Source: Protonemura montana
Taxonomy: Eukaryota > Arthropoda > Insecta > Plecoptera > Nemouridae
Assembly: GCA_947568835.1 (NCBI GenBank)
Contig: OX387605.1
Span: 7,320,418 to 7,384,417 of the forward strand
Reading direction: 5' to 3'
Length of the DNA stretch: 64,000 bases
The notes under the pieces were generated by a model, which had not been told where the DNA came from, did not search any database, and saw only the letters and a program-made list of their open reading frames with translations. Positions 50,901 to 63,891 of the stretch are shown piece after piece (positions within the stretch are counted from its first letter, which is position 1; the number at the start of each line of letters is the position of its first letter). A program made the translations under genes and the position numbers.

Positions 50901-53900
50901 AGCCATGGAAATAATCGCATAGAATTACTCAGTAAATGAAATTCCAAGAGTGACATGAAGCGAAATGCTTTTGTGATGTGAACACGCCATGTTATTTGGT
51001 GAAAATTTCATTCCACGGTGAGAGCGTCTCAAACGAACTAACGTCGCTTGCTTCGAAGGGGAGATCCACACACGGAGATAAAGTACCTTCTCGTCTGAAG
51101 ACAAAACCGCGACATAATAAAAAGGCAATTTTTTTTTTAAATTTAAAACAATTGCATTTTTTGAATTAAAAAACTGCTTTTTGATTAACAAACTTTAAGC
51201 TCGTGTCTGATCCCGTTACGCTAATTCACGGTTTTTTGCAAGTATTTCACTCTCTCATCAGGATCATATTAACTTAACAACCAATCTAAAGCTGCAATGC
51301 GAAATTATTGGTGAAATCTCAGTGATTCTATACGGTTCCATATCATTTTTTAAATGTTATTATCACTTGGAATGAGAGTGAACACATACACAGTACGTAT
51401 ATAATATGTCTGCTAAAGGGGCATAAAAGTTGAAGCGGCTATAAAAATCGAAGCTTCCAACAGAAAACTCTCAATAACAACTAATGGAGTTTTATGAATC
51501 GCCCTGGAGCAAAACTCATGCGATACTTTCATCGTGGAAACTGCAAAATAACAGTGAAAGCAATGTGTTGTGGGTGGTATCATTGATATTATCATATCAT
51601 CGTTATTTGGGATCAACGTGGAGCTTAGAAGTCATGTGATAACAAGTCTAGATTGAAATGTGACAAAATGACAGTTACCAGGCTTTAATTGCAAATGGGT
51701 TATTAATCTCTGATAAAATACACTGTTCCCGTAACTGCAAAAACGTAGGTAGCCGCATAGCATAATTTTGCTTCCCGAAAAGTGGCAGTCAGAAATATTT
51801 TCCTCGTGCATCGTGTGCATAATTAATTTCGTTAGCCAACGAAATCGAACAAACAGTAACCATTAAAACAAAGTTTAATTCATAATTTCATATTTCGAAC
51901 AAGTTATTGTAAAGCAAATCTGACAACAGAGAAAACAACGCGCACGTAAATAAATTACTCTGTGTAATCAAAGACCCATTAATAATTTATCGTTTTCAGT
52001 GTAGTTCACCAAAAGGGGTAGCGCAACCTTGCATGATAGCACACGAATAATACAGGCTTTGGCCGCAGTATGTGAAAGTGCTGACCGGCTACCCTGGTGT
52101 TCTTTTAGGGGCACTGGATTGCAAAGCACTGGATTTAAAAGCACTGGATTGCCAAGCACTGGATTGCTAAGCACTGGATTGCTAAGCACGCGCTCGTTGC
52201 GATTGAAGGCATGCTTCCCACCGCAAATCTGATCGTTTTGAACACAGATGACCAGGCAAATCCTTCCCCAAAGTTCGCAGGAAACGATGATTACGGATGG
52301 GTTGGTCAAAGGAATTACAACGTATCGAACCGCGACAATCAGCTTTTACCAGGAGAGAAAATTCCGTCAGATGTGAGTTGTATTTAGAGAAAACAGGCTA
52401 TTTTAGGTCTTGCTTTATCGAAAAAAAAACACTAACATTATAATGGTTAAGCTTCGAAACGTAGCATTTTCAGTAAGATTTTCTTTCAAACCATCAAACT
52501 TTTCGTGTCCATCAGTGTAATTGAAAGATTTCGAGTTTGTGAAATAAGAAAAGGGACGTTGAAGACTCTTGTGAGAGATTATTTCTTAGAAATTTACATC
52601 GCCTTTAAAACAACTTTGATAAATATACCTAGCCCAAGAAAATGTACAGCGCGAAGGGAAAGATTATGAAACTTTTAAGTCTATCGTCTTCGAGAGAAGG
52701 TTTACAAAAATCTTATTTGGAAACTAGGGACCAAATGCTAAATGTTGTTGTTGTTTACAGTTTTAAAAAAGTTTGTTTGGACATTTTTCTTGTCAAAGAT
52801 TAGAGAACCTCAATAAATCTTCATGAAAGGTATTATGTTTGTTTTTCACTTTTCACTTTTTCTGGGGTACTAATTTTACCGACTTTCGGCTCTTGTAGAT
52901 TCACGCTTTAATTACAATAAATGTGTAATACATTCACAGGTGTGGGAATAATAACTTGTAGCCTGAGAGAGTGGTTGGACTACCATGCTTTACACAATAT
53001 TCTGTCTGTTCTCTGCAATTTACTACTAACAACACTAAAACAACAACGAAACTCCCAGGTAGCTAATTAGTTAATTTGTTCCAGAATTCAGAAGACAAAA
53101 CCATGAAAAGCTTTGCATGCCTTTCTACTTTCCTTAAAGGGGTAAGCAAATATTTATCATGCAAAATTAGGTCCTTTACAAAACCTAAAATAAATTTTCA
53201 TTGCCCGTTTTAAACATCATTGTACGTATCTTTCCAGTCTAACTTCGTTTGCAGGGCTTAATAACGAAAGTTTTGTGGAAATGAATTTTACAAGAAAATG
53301 TATACTTATGTAATTATGTAGTAATTTACCTATTGAATGTACAATTGAGAGCACACTTCCACTGAATCGTAATGCTCTTTAAATACTGAAAAGAGGCTAC
53401 AGGTACAAAGTGGGACCACGAGTACCTAGACAATTGATAATGCTCTAGTCATTACGCCATTACCGCGGGCGCCTTTTCGAAGTAGGATACTGCATTTGCC
53501 TTTCATCCCTCTGAAGTTCACCTCCCAGTCTCAACACACCAGCACCACAATTCAAACATTTAAGAGAATTCGCAGCAAACACATGGGGCTAATTTATGGG
53601 ACAAGCACCCCTTGTTCACCAGCCATATATTTAAAAATAAGTACGATCACGTCAAACAATTGTCCGACGATAATACGCTGTTTTAACAAAGTCCTGGGCG
53701 AACTTGACAAATTATCTGTCAGTGTCCGAAACTCGTCCATCACCAAGCTCCTATCTGAATTCAAATTGAAATGCTGGCCATGTGTACGCTCGTGTACGGC
53801 TGAAAGGATGTTTGACGATCCGTCGCGACGCTGGCTTGTAGGCGTCCATCAATACCGTCGATGCGTCGAGACTAATTAATACATCACTCTAATTACAGGT

Positions 53901-56900
53901 CCTCGCTTGAAAAAACACGCGGGCGAGCGGCAAAGAGATGATGAGCTGGTCAACAACTCTCGGCAACCTCTGACATTTCCAACGGATTATTTTAATCCAT
54001 TCGCCATACAGGTATGCGTCTGCCGGTGAATTCCGATTGTGTATTTTTCGTCGAATTTCATTCAGAGTTATGTTTCTCTTTCCAAGCTGTGCCTCCTATT
54101 TATTTATGTGTCCACAGTTTTCAAACGGCTCTTTTGATTATTCCAATACACGCTCTTATAAAATATGGAGAAGCTGTTTTAGAATAACTGTTCTGGAATG
54201 TTTTTGTTTTTTTAATGTCCTCGGTAAAAATATATGTGTTTTCTCTTTCTTTGCGGTACAGTATTTCATGATATGTGCACCTAAACATAATGGTCACGAT
54301 GCGCAGAGAGATGATTTTTAATGTTTAAAATAATTACAGTTGGCTTGCATGTCACCACAAAATTACCGGTAGCGCCACTGCAGGAAAAATATTTTCTCTC
54401 GCCGAACGGGGTATGTACACCGCAACTTCATATATACAGTGGGTGGATTAAAAGCTCTTGATTGAGTTCGATGTTAGCTTTAAATGTCTTGAAATAATAT
54501 TGGAACAGGCGTAAATAAATTATTGATTTAGCTAGGTTGATTCTATTTTGATATCGCATCAAGTTATCTACCAAATTCGGTTAAAGCTTTAACGAAAATA
54601 CTTAACGATATTCGCAAAATATACATGACAGAAATAATATGGCACCTTTCTCCCATTCTTTTCACGGGCGACAACGAAAAAGATAAGGGGGCAATTCGAA
54701 AATTCAATTTGTGGTTGATTCTGATGTAAAAATAAATTGCAGTGACAGCTTCTCGAGTTTCTTATAGATGCTCTTATACCTTCAAACTTTTAAAGTACAA
54801 TTACTTTTTATGACATTTTCTGATAACCAAAAATTAAGTTTTTATTCCTTTGCTGTCATCTACGAAATGGTTACAAAATCAAACTTTATATTAAGGAAAA
54901 CTGAACACAATTAGCCCCCACAGGTGAGCTTTTGGACCCCAAACGGTCCTTAAAGCTTAAAAAGTTGTGCGAGAACTGGCACGAAGCCCTCAATGCTGTG
55001 TAGGGAATAAGAAAGTTGTAGGTAATTAAAAGTTAAAGTCATTTGTGAATCTGAGCCAGAACCTACAAATTTGATTTTACGCTCCACAACGCTCCGGGTG
55101 ATGTGAACCGTGTGTTTGTTGTGTTTTTACCCTCACACCGAGTTTGGGAGTATAGAAAGGTTTTGTATGCGTTTAGTTCCCCCGTGAAAAACTGAGAGAA
55201 ATTTTTCACCTGCTAACCTTGTCTCTGGTTTTCCAACGAGATAGTTAAATACCGCTTGAATCGCATTCTACCACATCCCAAGCCCATCTTTCATTGACCC
55301 ACTACAATTTTTAAGAAAAACTTTAAACTCTTATGTTCAACAAGCGCAATATCTAAGGCAAAAAAGATTTTGGGAAAAAGTAGGAGTAGGATTAATTATT
55401 TTTCCTCGATATTTTAAGACCGGGAATGAAATAAACTTAACTTTCAAAGGTTCATTACCAGCAAAATTGAAGCCCAGTCTACAAAACTTCCTCGTTTAGA
55501 AACAGACGTCAAAGAGATTTGCCACACAGACACACTTTACCACTCCAGGAACGTTTAACAGAACGTTTCTTGTAAACCAGGCAATACTGAGTAACAAGAC
55601 GAAGGAACTTCTGCAACGTAAGGAATCGTGAAAACTCTACAAGCAGTAAATAGACTCCTAATTAGGCTAAAATCGCTCTTTAACTGATAATAAATCAGTG
55701 CATGAGAATCACCAAAAATTAATATTTACAATTATGCATTTTATAGCTTGATGTGATATGTTTAACGACGCACTACTTTGAGGACGGATTCAAAAACACT
55801 GGTAGAATGGCGAGGTGAATGTGTGTAAGAAATTTCCTCGGCTGAAGGTCCTACTTGTGATCTCGTAACCCAGAGCAGGACGACGTTAGCACTGATCAGC
55901 AGTCATTGCACCAAACATTAGATTTGTACTGTTTTAAAGATGCGAATAAGCGTCCAAAAGGCGTAAGTGCTGCGTACTCACTGAGTGTCTGTGACAGATC
56001 CTCCCTCGCAGTGGTACCTCGCCGGGACGGTACGCCATTGCTTAGCGAGCGCGACCATCGCGCCAGCATCCAGCACCCCGAACCCGAACAAGTGGTTGAA
56101 CTCCAAGCCGACGCCGTTCATTGTCCAGTGGAAGCGTCCCTTGGCGTCGAACAGCGAGTTGCGCTTAGAGGTGAGCACTGTGAGGTGCTGAATGTCCCGC
56201 CACGACAAGTTGGGGCTACGGGAAGGAAAGAGACGTGGCGGTTAGAGGCTGCCTGGAAGCTAGACTATATACAAAATTACCCAACGGTCTCTAGAGAAGT
56301 GTGCCCAATTTTAAACTATATTCAACTTTTTTTCCCCATCGATTTGCTTTTCAGTTACGTTTTCCAATACCTAAGGTGTTCGCCATTTCTCAGCCTTGCA
56401 GCTTTTCCTTTTTTGCTCTAACACATCATAGCTATTACTGTAGTTATGCAAATTAATTCAGGGTAACTTCAAAACTGTGAATAATTCAAATTTCCATGTC
56501 GTCGTTTAACGTTCATAAAAAGGAAATTATATGGGTTTGATACATAATTTAACTGTGCTTTTACAACTATTTACCAACTGCATTCTTCTCGCATACATTT
56601 CTAACTTATTAACAATGTTGGTAGCTCGTCTCAGGTCTTTTTGTCCAAATGGAAAACTGTAATTCCAGAGAGCTCACGTTTGGAATTTTGCATTGAAGTC
56701 TCTAGAGTTTGTTCAAACTTTAACTCCATTTTCCAACCGACTGAACTCGGGATGCTTTCCTCTAAATACATATAACACAATAATCCGTGGCTAACGTCTC
56801 TTCCCCTCGAATAGAATTGTTTCAATTTAGCATCCTCCTGTCACGACCTTTTCATTACAGACAGTCCACAATCTCTAAGTGTGTCTGTGGTAAACAATTA

Positions 56901-59900
56901 TTTTCATCAATCTTACGGAAAAACATTTGTGTAAGCATAATTCCGCTCGCAAACCGTCTATTTACTCTCAACAACATTCAAACCAACCGAATATTAGTAC
57001 AAACAAGAAAACGGAGTGTTCAATCCTTGTAAACCCGTATGGATGTAATAGAAAATCCAATTTCTCACTGTCATGGATGAAATTTCCGTGACACAATACA
57101 AACACAACAATGGCATACAAATGAAACTGTGGGCTTATTGCATTGCTGCGTTGCCAGCTGGCAGGATGCGTGAAACAATGCGCGCCTCCGTCGTTGAGCC
57201 TAATAACGATATCGACCCAAGCAACCTATGTCAGTGGGAATATCGAATGTCGAGGATGTTGAAATTCTCCTGGCGATCGGAGATAGCGAGTTCCAATACT
57301 GGTGTGCCCTGTGTCCCCATATTGACGCATAATTGACGCATTGTCTATCACGATAAAATTATCCAATTTCAAAATGCTTGATACGATTTGTAAACTTTTG
57401 CAAGTTTCATTATTTCTGAAAATGTACTCTTCACCCCTTCCAAGCTGCAATTGGTTTAAATAATCGATAAGATATCGAGACTTCTTTGAAGTCACTTTAA
57501 ACTCAGTTATGCCAATCTGCGATTCCGTTCGGTTTCGGTTTCAAGGACATTTGAAGGTCAAGGTATAGATGCTTCAAAAATAATTAGCGCTGATTTTTCC
57601 TCAAAAAAGAATAGAGTATCTTTTAAAAGTTGTAGTATAACTCTTGATTGATGAAAATGACTTAGCATATTGGTGGATTGCTCAGCGCAAAGAATCTCTA
57701 TGTTTTCACTTTCTAAAATGAGGTTATACAGGAAATTGTCTTTATCTTACACCTGTACTACTATCTTGTTTCAAATGGTCGTAAGTAAAATCACGCAGGT
57801 AAAATTTAAGTTGAATCCCAACCCAATTCTGCAACTCATAGACTCACTTGGCCTCCAGCGCCAAGGCGAAGACGCCGGCTGCCTCGGGCGCCGCGGCGGA
57901 CGTCCCCGAGTGCGTCGTCGTGCACTTCCCGTACAGATCGGTCGTCGCCTGCAGGGTAAAGACGTCCAATTAGCGAACCACGGTAAAGAAAGCACGTGGA
58001 GAAAAACATTTTAATGATGATGACGGATCTGCCAGCTAATTAATTAAATCTACTTTTAATTGGGAAAATGAGGACGATGCATAGATGCTAGAATAAGGTC
58101 AAATAAATTAATATAAACTTCAAGGCGGTAGTAACTTCACTGTAAAATTGAGTAATTTGATTGTAGTACACACACTAACTTCAATTAATAAAGACTTTAC
58201 TGAAGCAAGCATCTCTTTGGCTATGCAATGCTTCAGTTTCACTCAACCCAGGAAAGTCTCTCTCAAGCTTCTGTAATTTGGGTATACCTGCTTCAACAGC
58301 AGAACTTCTACAATTGAGGTGGGCGTTCGATATGGTAGGCTGGAGGTGATGTTACGACAAGTCATTAACTTTTCATACCTTCCTCCCTTTCTAGCGCCGA
58401 TATGCATATCACATTGCTCGTGGTTGTATTAGCTTCATAGTTAACCTTTGCACCAGCCTACATTATTAGTTCATGAAACAGTCGCCGTGGTGTATGAAAC
58501 CTATTGCTTTATATCGAGCTGAATCACCAAGCCTTTATGCTTGTCATGATTTTCATCTCTGATAACTGTACCATCACCAAACCATACCAACATAGTTAAA
58601 TACCAACACACACCTCATTTTCGTGCCGGTTATGTTTTGATAAATTCAATTTCGCACATATTAAGAACGCTGAGAGATTTTTTTATCGCTCACATTTACT
58701 CTTTCCCTGCAATGTCAGCCTCACCCTTTCTCGTAACAAATTACATTTTCTCTACCAAACTACAGCGTCATGGATGGTAAGAAAGTACTGTTACATAAAG
58801 ATTTCTCTTGTACCATGGCATTTAACATCACTCCCACCTTATCTACAAAGTTGTAACACAATATTTTAGTCTACAGAGTATCCACGAACTATCGGCCCCT
58901 CCCCTCTAGGACCTGCCTAAGGGAGCAACTCCTTACCACTCCGGTGTTCGGGTCCTTGGCGCCATTGCTGAAGGTAGAGGCGAGCGTCGACGAGCAACTC
59001 TCGTCATAGTGCGCGTTCTGGCCGTCGTTGATGGCCGAATTGATGCTGATAGTCCACATGGAGGCAGCGTAACCGTCACAGTTGCAGTCGTCGTCCTCTC
59101 CCCCGTCGCCAGACGCCCATACGTAGATGTTACCGAGGCCGTTGCGTCCCTGGAACACAGCACAGATACACTTCATGAATCTCCTCTCAATCGGTCTATT
59201 TGTTAAGTCAAATACAGTTCCTCTCTGGACTTTGTAAATTATGAATGGTTCCTTACAAGACTAGGCAGGCAAACAGGGTGCCGGCACCAGAATTTATCTC
59301 CTCCCTTGTAGGCTTAGTTAGGTAATCACCATCCTCGTCATATCCCACACATTGACCGACGTTATTTGACCAGTGCCGCAGGGCCCGTGGCCAAAACAGT
59401 GCGTCGTTAAACACAAACATTTTATAAATCTAATCAGAACAGAAGGGCGGCTTTTTGCTGCATTTAAATTACCATGTCATAAGAGACGGATCACTAGCGC
59501 TAATGGTGTACAGTCAAGAGTGGAGTGGAGGAAGAATGAAAATTGCAGCCCTGACACCAAGAAATGTTGTTTTCTAATGCTTTAAGCATTTCGTGATTGA
59601 CGGCAAAAACTAACTTTTCTAGAAAATTCAATGAATAATTTGCATAATTATTATACATTTGCGCAACTTATCATATTATAAACATCCGCTCTTTCTTCCA
59701 ACGTTTTCCATCCTTCAAAAATAGAGTGATTTTTGCAAAGATGCGTAAGTCCCTCACTTCTGCATTGTTCAAACCACTTCCCAGCTCGTCCATCTCAAAG
59801 AAAACAGTTTTAATTGGCGCAATATATATCACCGCTCGTTAACGTCATTAGTATGCAATCTATTGCTGCAGTCTAGGCTCTGAGCACACAAGACGCGATC

Positions 59901-62892
59901 CCGTAATCGGCTCGTGCACTTGCTCCGCTAGAGAGAACAGAATAAAGTGTTCTTGCACGTGCCCTAAGCCTCGTGGGCTTAAAGGCAGTGCCAGGACGTG
60001 CCCTGGACCTTGTCTGTGGTGACCATGCAATGGACGTTTACTTCGTCGGGTACGTGGCAATTCCAGCAGGAAGCCCCACCTTTTGTAAGGAGCTTATTCC
60101 TATACTTGTAGCTGCTTTAGATTGAAAACGATTGCCGAGTAAGGTAGTTCAGTCGATAACTTGTTGGGAATCGAAACTTCACCCTTGTTAGCTAGCGAGT
60201 AAGTATGGTTTCCTTTGTAAATCGTTGTTGTTGATCATTTAAAAAACAGGTTGCTTGGGTAATCTCGTATTATTACGGGTAAACCTTTATATTTTTAGTT
60301 ATGTTTTAGTTATGCTTATGAAATTTATACGGTGTAATTGAGGTTGGTTTCTAGTCACAATGAGCCCTAAATCTATAAAATGTCAGCTAGATTTTTTTTC
60401 CGTCGTGACAAAATCGATTTCTCGTAATAAAAAATCTCTAACTTGGTTAGTTATGTCAAGTGGAATTTTTTATTTCGTTTCTGGTTGATATGGCTGTGTA
60501 AGCCGGTGTACAAAATTAAAATTGAATTTCTTTTCAAACTCCGCTCGCTCGCTCTACTGGTTTTTATGTTGTCGTTAAGTCTGCAGTCTTGCGTAAACGG
60601 CAACTGGAAACTTTTCGTTCAGTTTATCTTTTGAACAAAACTGGAAGACCTGGAAACTCATAGGATATCCAAACCTCCGCTTAGCAGTGTGTAGGATTCT
60701 CTTCCGAAAGATAATAATGGCAGCTGATACAACCGGGGGTTTGCCACCCGCCATTAACTTAAAATAAACTCACTGTAATCATGACCCGCAGTTTAAATGC
60801 ACTTGCGCAGCGCTTTGAATGCAAATAACGACCCAATTGTGACAGTAATCTCAAATTGCATTTAGTACGAACTCTAATTGGCTACGTGCGCATGCAGGCT
60901 CATGTTCAGTTTGATGATCTGAAAACTGATCCAAACCTTGCTTCTGCTTCACATTTTATTCCTGATCTTCGCTGCACTTTTCTACGCGTGATTAGTTTAC
61001 AGTTGCTAGTTAAGCATGTAATTACTTTGGAAAGTTCCTCGCCTTCCTGTCACGGCCTGATCTATTTATTGGTCTATGATTTGATGTCACATACTTAGCT
61101 ATTTCTGTATTCTGATTAAATCGTGTGAATTGAGTTACCTTATCCCCTATCGGCTATAGTAATCAGCAGTGTTGTTTCCCAGCGCGTGTTTTGAAAGGTC
61201 AGGTATTGTTAGGCTTTACGTGCAATATCATGGCTGAAAAGTTATATTATCCCTCGAAGCATACAACGAACTTTCTGCGTCTTCAGCTAGAGTGGAGCAA
61301 CCACTTCTTGGCAGTGTTTTGTGTCGCGTGAAAGGGGTCTCGCGTTCAATTTGACGAATCATGTCACTTTGTTCAAAGTGCGTTAGAAAATAAGTTGGCG
61401 GTGGACTTTTGTAAAAAAAAAACGACGGCGAACATTTACCCAATAAATTTATAAATTTATACTGATAAAGAAATCGAAAGGATCCGCAGTGTTTACTTAA
61501 TCAGAATAAAAATTCGTCAAGCCTCAGTTCACACTTTCAGCACTCAGCATAAAAAACGCAACGGCAAATAGTCACTCACCAGATAATTGGCAAACTGACA
61601 CTCAATTTGCCAATTCTAATATGCAAATACATGGCTTAAAAACGAGCAATCTTTATTGATTATTTTATGTTTAAGGTAAGTGTGTTACGAAATTAAACCT
61701 TTGTGTGTCTAAACCCGGGATGGGTGCGCTATAGGGTGTGTACCTCGTTAACTCCCCGGACGATGGCCCTCATTGTAGCGTTGCGTGGCCCATCCACCGT
61801 CTTCCCGTCGTCCGTAGGGCCCCACGACGCCGAGTAGATGTCGATCATGTTGGGCTCATGTCCCATCGAGTTTGCCTCGATCAGGTCGGTCATGTACGGC
61901 TGGTCCAGCATTCGGATTCCTGGAGGAAGACATGCGAAGAGAGTTAGTTATGCTAATCGTTATTCTAAGATGGAGATCCTTGTATCTAATATAAAATATA
62001 GTTGAGATTCAAGTGTGATCAGATACAAAAGATCACTTGGGGAGACTGTGATTTAGTAACAAGTTTTTATTAAATAGCAGACGAACAAATTGTAAATAGT
62101 GTAGAGTTACACATTTCAAGTTGGAACTCTAAATTCGCTCACTGAATTTCGTCTCATTTCTCAAATGAGTGGGTGGAATCTGAACATAATTACAGTAAAT
62201 TTAAGAATCCAGTCAACAAAGGGTTTTTACAATTAGAAAGACTAAAGCTGTTCATCAAGCAACCGAGCTACCTACGTTAAATTGCTCACTGTCACTGCTT
62301 AATTACTTTTATTAATTATTCACACAAAGAGTCTCCTTGAGCCTTTATTGACTCCTCAAAGCAGCGTTCTAGTTATACTTCACTTGGTGATTTCATGAGA
62401 AAAAGGACAAATTAGTGTCGTCAATCAGTTGCTAAATGAATTCTACATTATGTCATCGATTGAATTTTTAATCTCCCTGAAATTTTCCAACACATAATTT
62501 GAAACGGCGTCGAAATTTTGGATTCCTGTCTAATTTCCTTGCCCCCTTTTACTCGACAACGGATGGTGCATGATGAATCCGATGCTACCTATCACGTCTA
62601 GCAAGAGATAGATATAAAAGGTATTGGACCAATAACAAGGGATACAGGAAAATGAGATTTATCATTTTATCTACGCCTGCCAATTTTTTTTTTTTCATGT
62701 CGTTCTCCCTTATCCAATGGCGTGTAGACTTTTCGCAGCCTTCTGCAACAAGTTTGGTCGATGTGCAAGTGCTACCAGTTCGAATTGTTTCTCCCAAGCT
62801 TACCTGCAATCTTGGAGTCGTATGCCACACCCACGCCACAGACGCCGTTGTCTCGCGCAGCGGAAACCTCTCCTGCGCAGCGAGTGCCGTGG
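44969..62892 (-). CDS. amon: Proprotein convertase 2 (PC2), partial at its 5' end
   Basis: PC2 is a subtilisin-like S8 endoprotease that cuts prohormones and proneuropeptides after dibasic sites in secretory granules. Exons from 5' to 3': 62892-62804, 61919-61744, 59149-58937, 57948-57848, 56215-55982, 48121-47839, 45130-44969. Phases agree and give about 418 residues. Motifs are [11 protein letters not shown] (catalytic His), [23 protein letters not shown] (the Asp in place of the Asn of other convertases is diagnostic for PC2), [11 protein letters not shown] (catalytic Ser), and a P domain with SRRGD and [10 protein letters not shown]. It ends [15 protein letters not shown]...KAHEDRNKI then TAG. 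The signal peptide, propeptide and catalytic Asp lie upstream of the window; I saw no such exon between 62893 and 64000. Close similarity to PCSK2/amontillado makes the orthology confident. Confidence 0.95.
48160..48453 (-). mobile_element. SINE copy B, 5'-truncated, with 12-bp target-site duplication
   Basis: It matches copy A along the body (GTCGAAGAGCAC, GCCGTCGAGAGG and AACGACGCAC on the plus strand) but lacks the 5S head. AGGTGAGACGGA occurs at both edges (48148-48159 and 48454-48465), the signature of target-primed retrotransposition. The insertion lies in a PC2 intron about 40 bp upstream of the acceptor for exon 48121-47839. Confidence 0.75.
48466..52110. other. Part of the 7.9-kb PC2 intron
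   Basis: Between SINE copy B and the minisatellite. Apart from the plus-strand candidate exon at 49262-49449, I see no supported feature. Confidence 0.5.
49262..49449 (+). CDS. Candidate plus-strand terminal exon with overlapping stop and polyA signal
   Basis: A pyrimidine-rich acceptor (ACTTTCCAG, ending at 49261) is followed by 62 open codons ([33 protein letters not shown]). They end at a TAA embedded in AATAAA (49445-49450). This gives an acceptor, open frame, stop and polyA hexamer in order. No upstream exon was assigned and the protein is not recognised. It lies antisense inside a PC2 intron. Confidence 0.25.
52111..52189 (+). repeat. 15-bp minisatellite, five units
   Basis: Five tandem copies of GCACTGGATTGCNAA (the last two identical) are followed by a partial unit. 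The 15-bp length keeps reading frames open on both strands; the minus frame reads SNPVL repeated. It lies immediately upstream of the plus-strand candidate exon at 52248. Confidence 0.85.
52248..54410 (+). CDS. Chain of phase-compatible plus-strand candidate exons in a PC2 intron
   Basis: Five short open segments, each bounded by AG and GT, fit together in phase: 52248-52372 (contains [17 protein letters not shown]), 53085-53141 ([13 protein letters not shown]), 53529-53640, 53899-54011 ([17 protein letters not shown]) and 54384-54410 (EKYFLSPNG). They encode about 144 residues with no stop. Neither a start nor a terminal exon was found, and no family is recognised. The chain lies on the strand opposite PC2, inside its intron 48122-55981. 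Agreement of five phases is suggestive but could arise by choosing among many possible sites. Confidence 0.25.
55745..55885 (-). mobile_element. SINE copy C, 3' fragment
   Basis: The plus strand reads TTTAACGACGCACTACTTTG, then ACACTGGTAGAATGGCGAGG, matching the 3' part of copies A and B. It lies in a PC2 intron about 100 bp downstream of the donor of exon 56215-55982. No clear duplication at the edges. Confidence 0.55.
59270..59425 (+). mobile_element. SINE copy D, 3' fragment in opposite orientation
   Basis: The plus strand reads GTTATTTGACCAGTGCCGCA, then AAACAGTGCGTCGTTAAACA, the sense of the element 3' end. Copy A has the same order on the minus strand. It sits in the PC2 intron upstream of exon 59149-58937. 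Confidence 0.6.
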
Positions 62893-62975
62893 CTGCGAAT
62901 GTGGTTACAAGACAGAGTTAGCTGCGCAGCACTGCGAGATCCGGTGCGTATCTTCCCAAACGAGATATGTGCGGT

Positions 62976-63037
62976 CCAAGGAGGCTGGAAACTTGTTCTT
63001 CTGTTCTGGCAAAAGAACGAGGTTCCAGCCTCCTTGG
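62976..63037. repeat. 25-bp near-perfect inverted repeat with 12-bp loop
   Basis: The left arm 62976-63000 (CCAAGGAGGCTGGAA...GTTCTT) and right arm 63013-63037 pair at 23 of 25 positions around a 12-bp loop. It sits about 85 bp upstream of the PC2 exon at 62892-62804, in the intron. It could be a foldback element remnant or an RNA hairpin near the acceptor. Confidence 0.8.
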
Positions 63038-63872
63038 TGCGGTCTAACATTAAATGTATCGATGAACAAGTTTTAATGCATTGTTGTGTTTATTGTGGTA
63101 TTAAACCGGCTACACTGTTGAACATAAAATTAATTAATTCTGGGAGAAATGGAAAATCTTACTGCCACAGAATTTTTTCTTATTTTTTATGCATTTTAAA
63201 CGTTAATCTTCGGCTTTAAATCTGTCTTTTGTACAGATATCGCTGGCTGAGCAGTAACTTAGATTAATTTGAATGTATCTACAAAAAAAAACAATTCTCC
63301 CTTAAAATATCCTTTGTGTTGGAAAATAAGAGCTCAGCAGAAAATACGTGATATTAAACGCGTCTTTTGACTCCTCTCCAGACAAGATTTTCTCGAGTTT
63401 TCAATCGTAACATTTTCTACTTTCATTCATAGAAACAAAAACTCGTTTTATTCCCCTCGACGTCGCTGTATCACTGTTTTTCCAGCCAACAGTCTCATTT
63501 AATCATCCGTTTCCCCGACTTCATCACTCCGAAAGCATATTAAATACACTCACTGTATTTGGAGACGTCATTTACAAAGCTTAAAACCGACGGCAAAGAA
63601 AAACGCGCAGACTTGCTACATTACATTTCTGATATACCTATGTATATAGAACAAGCCAACTTAATTTTCCTTCTCGCAACTTTACAGGAAGATACGTTTC
63701 AAAAGCTTTTAACGTGATCGTGTTATCAGGTAAGTTGTAACAGCTATTATTATCTTGTTCTCGCAACGTGTCATTTTCCGCAGCGTGCCGATGTGAAATG
63801 GACGCCTTCTCGACGCCGACGCTTAACTAGTTGCGCTTACGTCGCGATTATATGCGTCGATTTCCTCCCTCT

Positions 63873-63891
63873 CCCCCCCCCCCCCCACCCC
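63873..63891 (+). repeat. Poly-C tract in GC-rich patch
   Basis: Fourteen C, one A and four C, inside a GC-richer stretch (about 63780-63920) near the right edge. The length may be affected by sequencing error. Confidence 0.85.

Noticed and set aside
59860..60060. Minus-strand frame with repeated His/Gly/Pro
   Set aside because: Low complexity, no splice or start context, in a PC2 intron; nearby small hairpins are not tRNA-like.
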